DNA from: Candidatus Wallbacteria bacterium
GTDB lineage: Bacteria; Muiribacteriota; JAQTZZ01
Assembly: GCA_028711905.1 (NCBI GenBank)
Contig: JAQTRI010000218.1
Location: forward strand, 1 to 6,414
Direction of reading: 5' to 3'
Length of the DNA stretch: 6,414 nucleotides
Under the pieces are notes generated by a model. The model was not told the origin of the DNA. It did no database searches and was given only the letters and a program-made list of their open reading frames with translations. Numbering within the stretch: position 1 is the first letter of the stretch; every line of letters starts with the position of its first letter. The translations under genes were made by a program, and so were the position numbers. Positions 6,407-6,414 of this stretch are shown piece after piece.

Positions 6407-6414
6407 CTGTGCCG

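Noticed and set aside
1..6414. CRISPR array, tRNA/rRNA, insertion sequence or long repeats
   Set aside because: The window is almost completely coding; I saw no periodic repeats, transposase motifs, terminal inverted repeats or RNA gene signatures.

Overview
The window is a gene-dense stretch of a bacterial chromosome or large replicon. Base composition is moderate, slightly GC-rich by eye, and Shine-Dalgarno-like purine tracts precede most starts. The gene content (family 2 glycosyltransferase, AsnB-type amidotransferase, heparinase-like protein, class I methyltransferase) suggests a surface- or exopolysaccharide biosynthesis locus, most likely of a Gram-negative organism. Nothing in the sequence lets me name the taxon with confidence.

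Layout, left to right: the 3' end of a plus-strand radical SAM gene (2-415) meets, tail to tail and with only one base between the stop codons, a minus-strand block that fills the rest of the window. In its direction of transcription (right to left) that block reads: a cyclase/kynurenine-formamidase-like metal hydrolase (to 5732), a SAM-dependent methyltransferase (4926-5726), a glutamine-hydrolysing asparagine-synthase-like amidotransferase (3134-4924), a heparinase II/III-like protein (1339-3129), and a family 2 glycosyltransferase (417-1346). The four junctions are 5 nt, 1 nt, 4 nt and an 8-nt overlap, so this looks like one translationally coupled polycistron. Its promoter and first gene(s) lie beyond the right end of the window, and no terminator is visible at its left end.

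Working model (inference): the genes build and tailor an acidic glycan. The glycosyltransferase adds a sugar. The AsnB-like enzyme could turn a carboxylate (for example a hexuronic acid) into an amide. The methyltransferase could decorate a sugar or lipid intermediate. The heparinase-fold protein would recognise or cleave a uronic-acid-containing chain. The cyclase-family protein is a predicted metal-dependent hydrolase whose substrate here is unknown. All families are known; the combination is the interesting part. There are no RNA genes, CRISPR arrays, insertion sequences or long repeats that I can see, and no gene-free stretch longer than a few bases.
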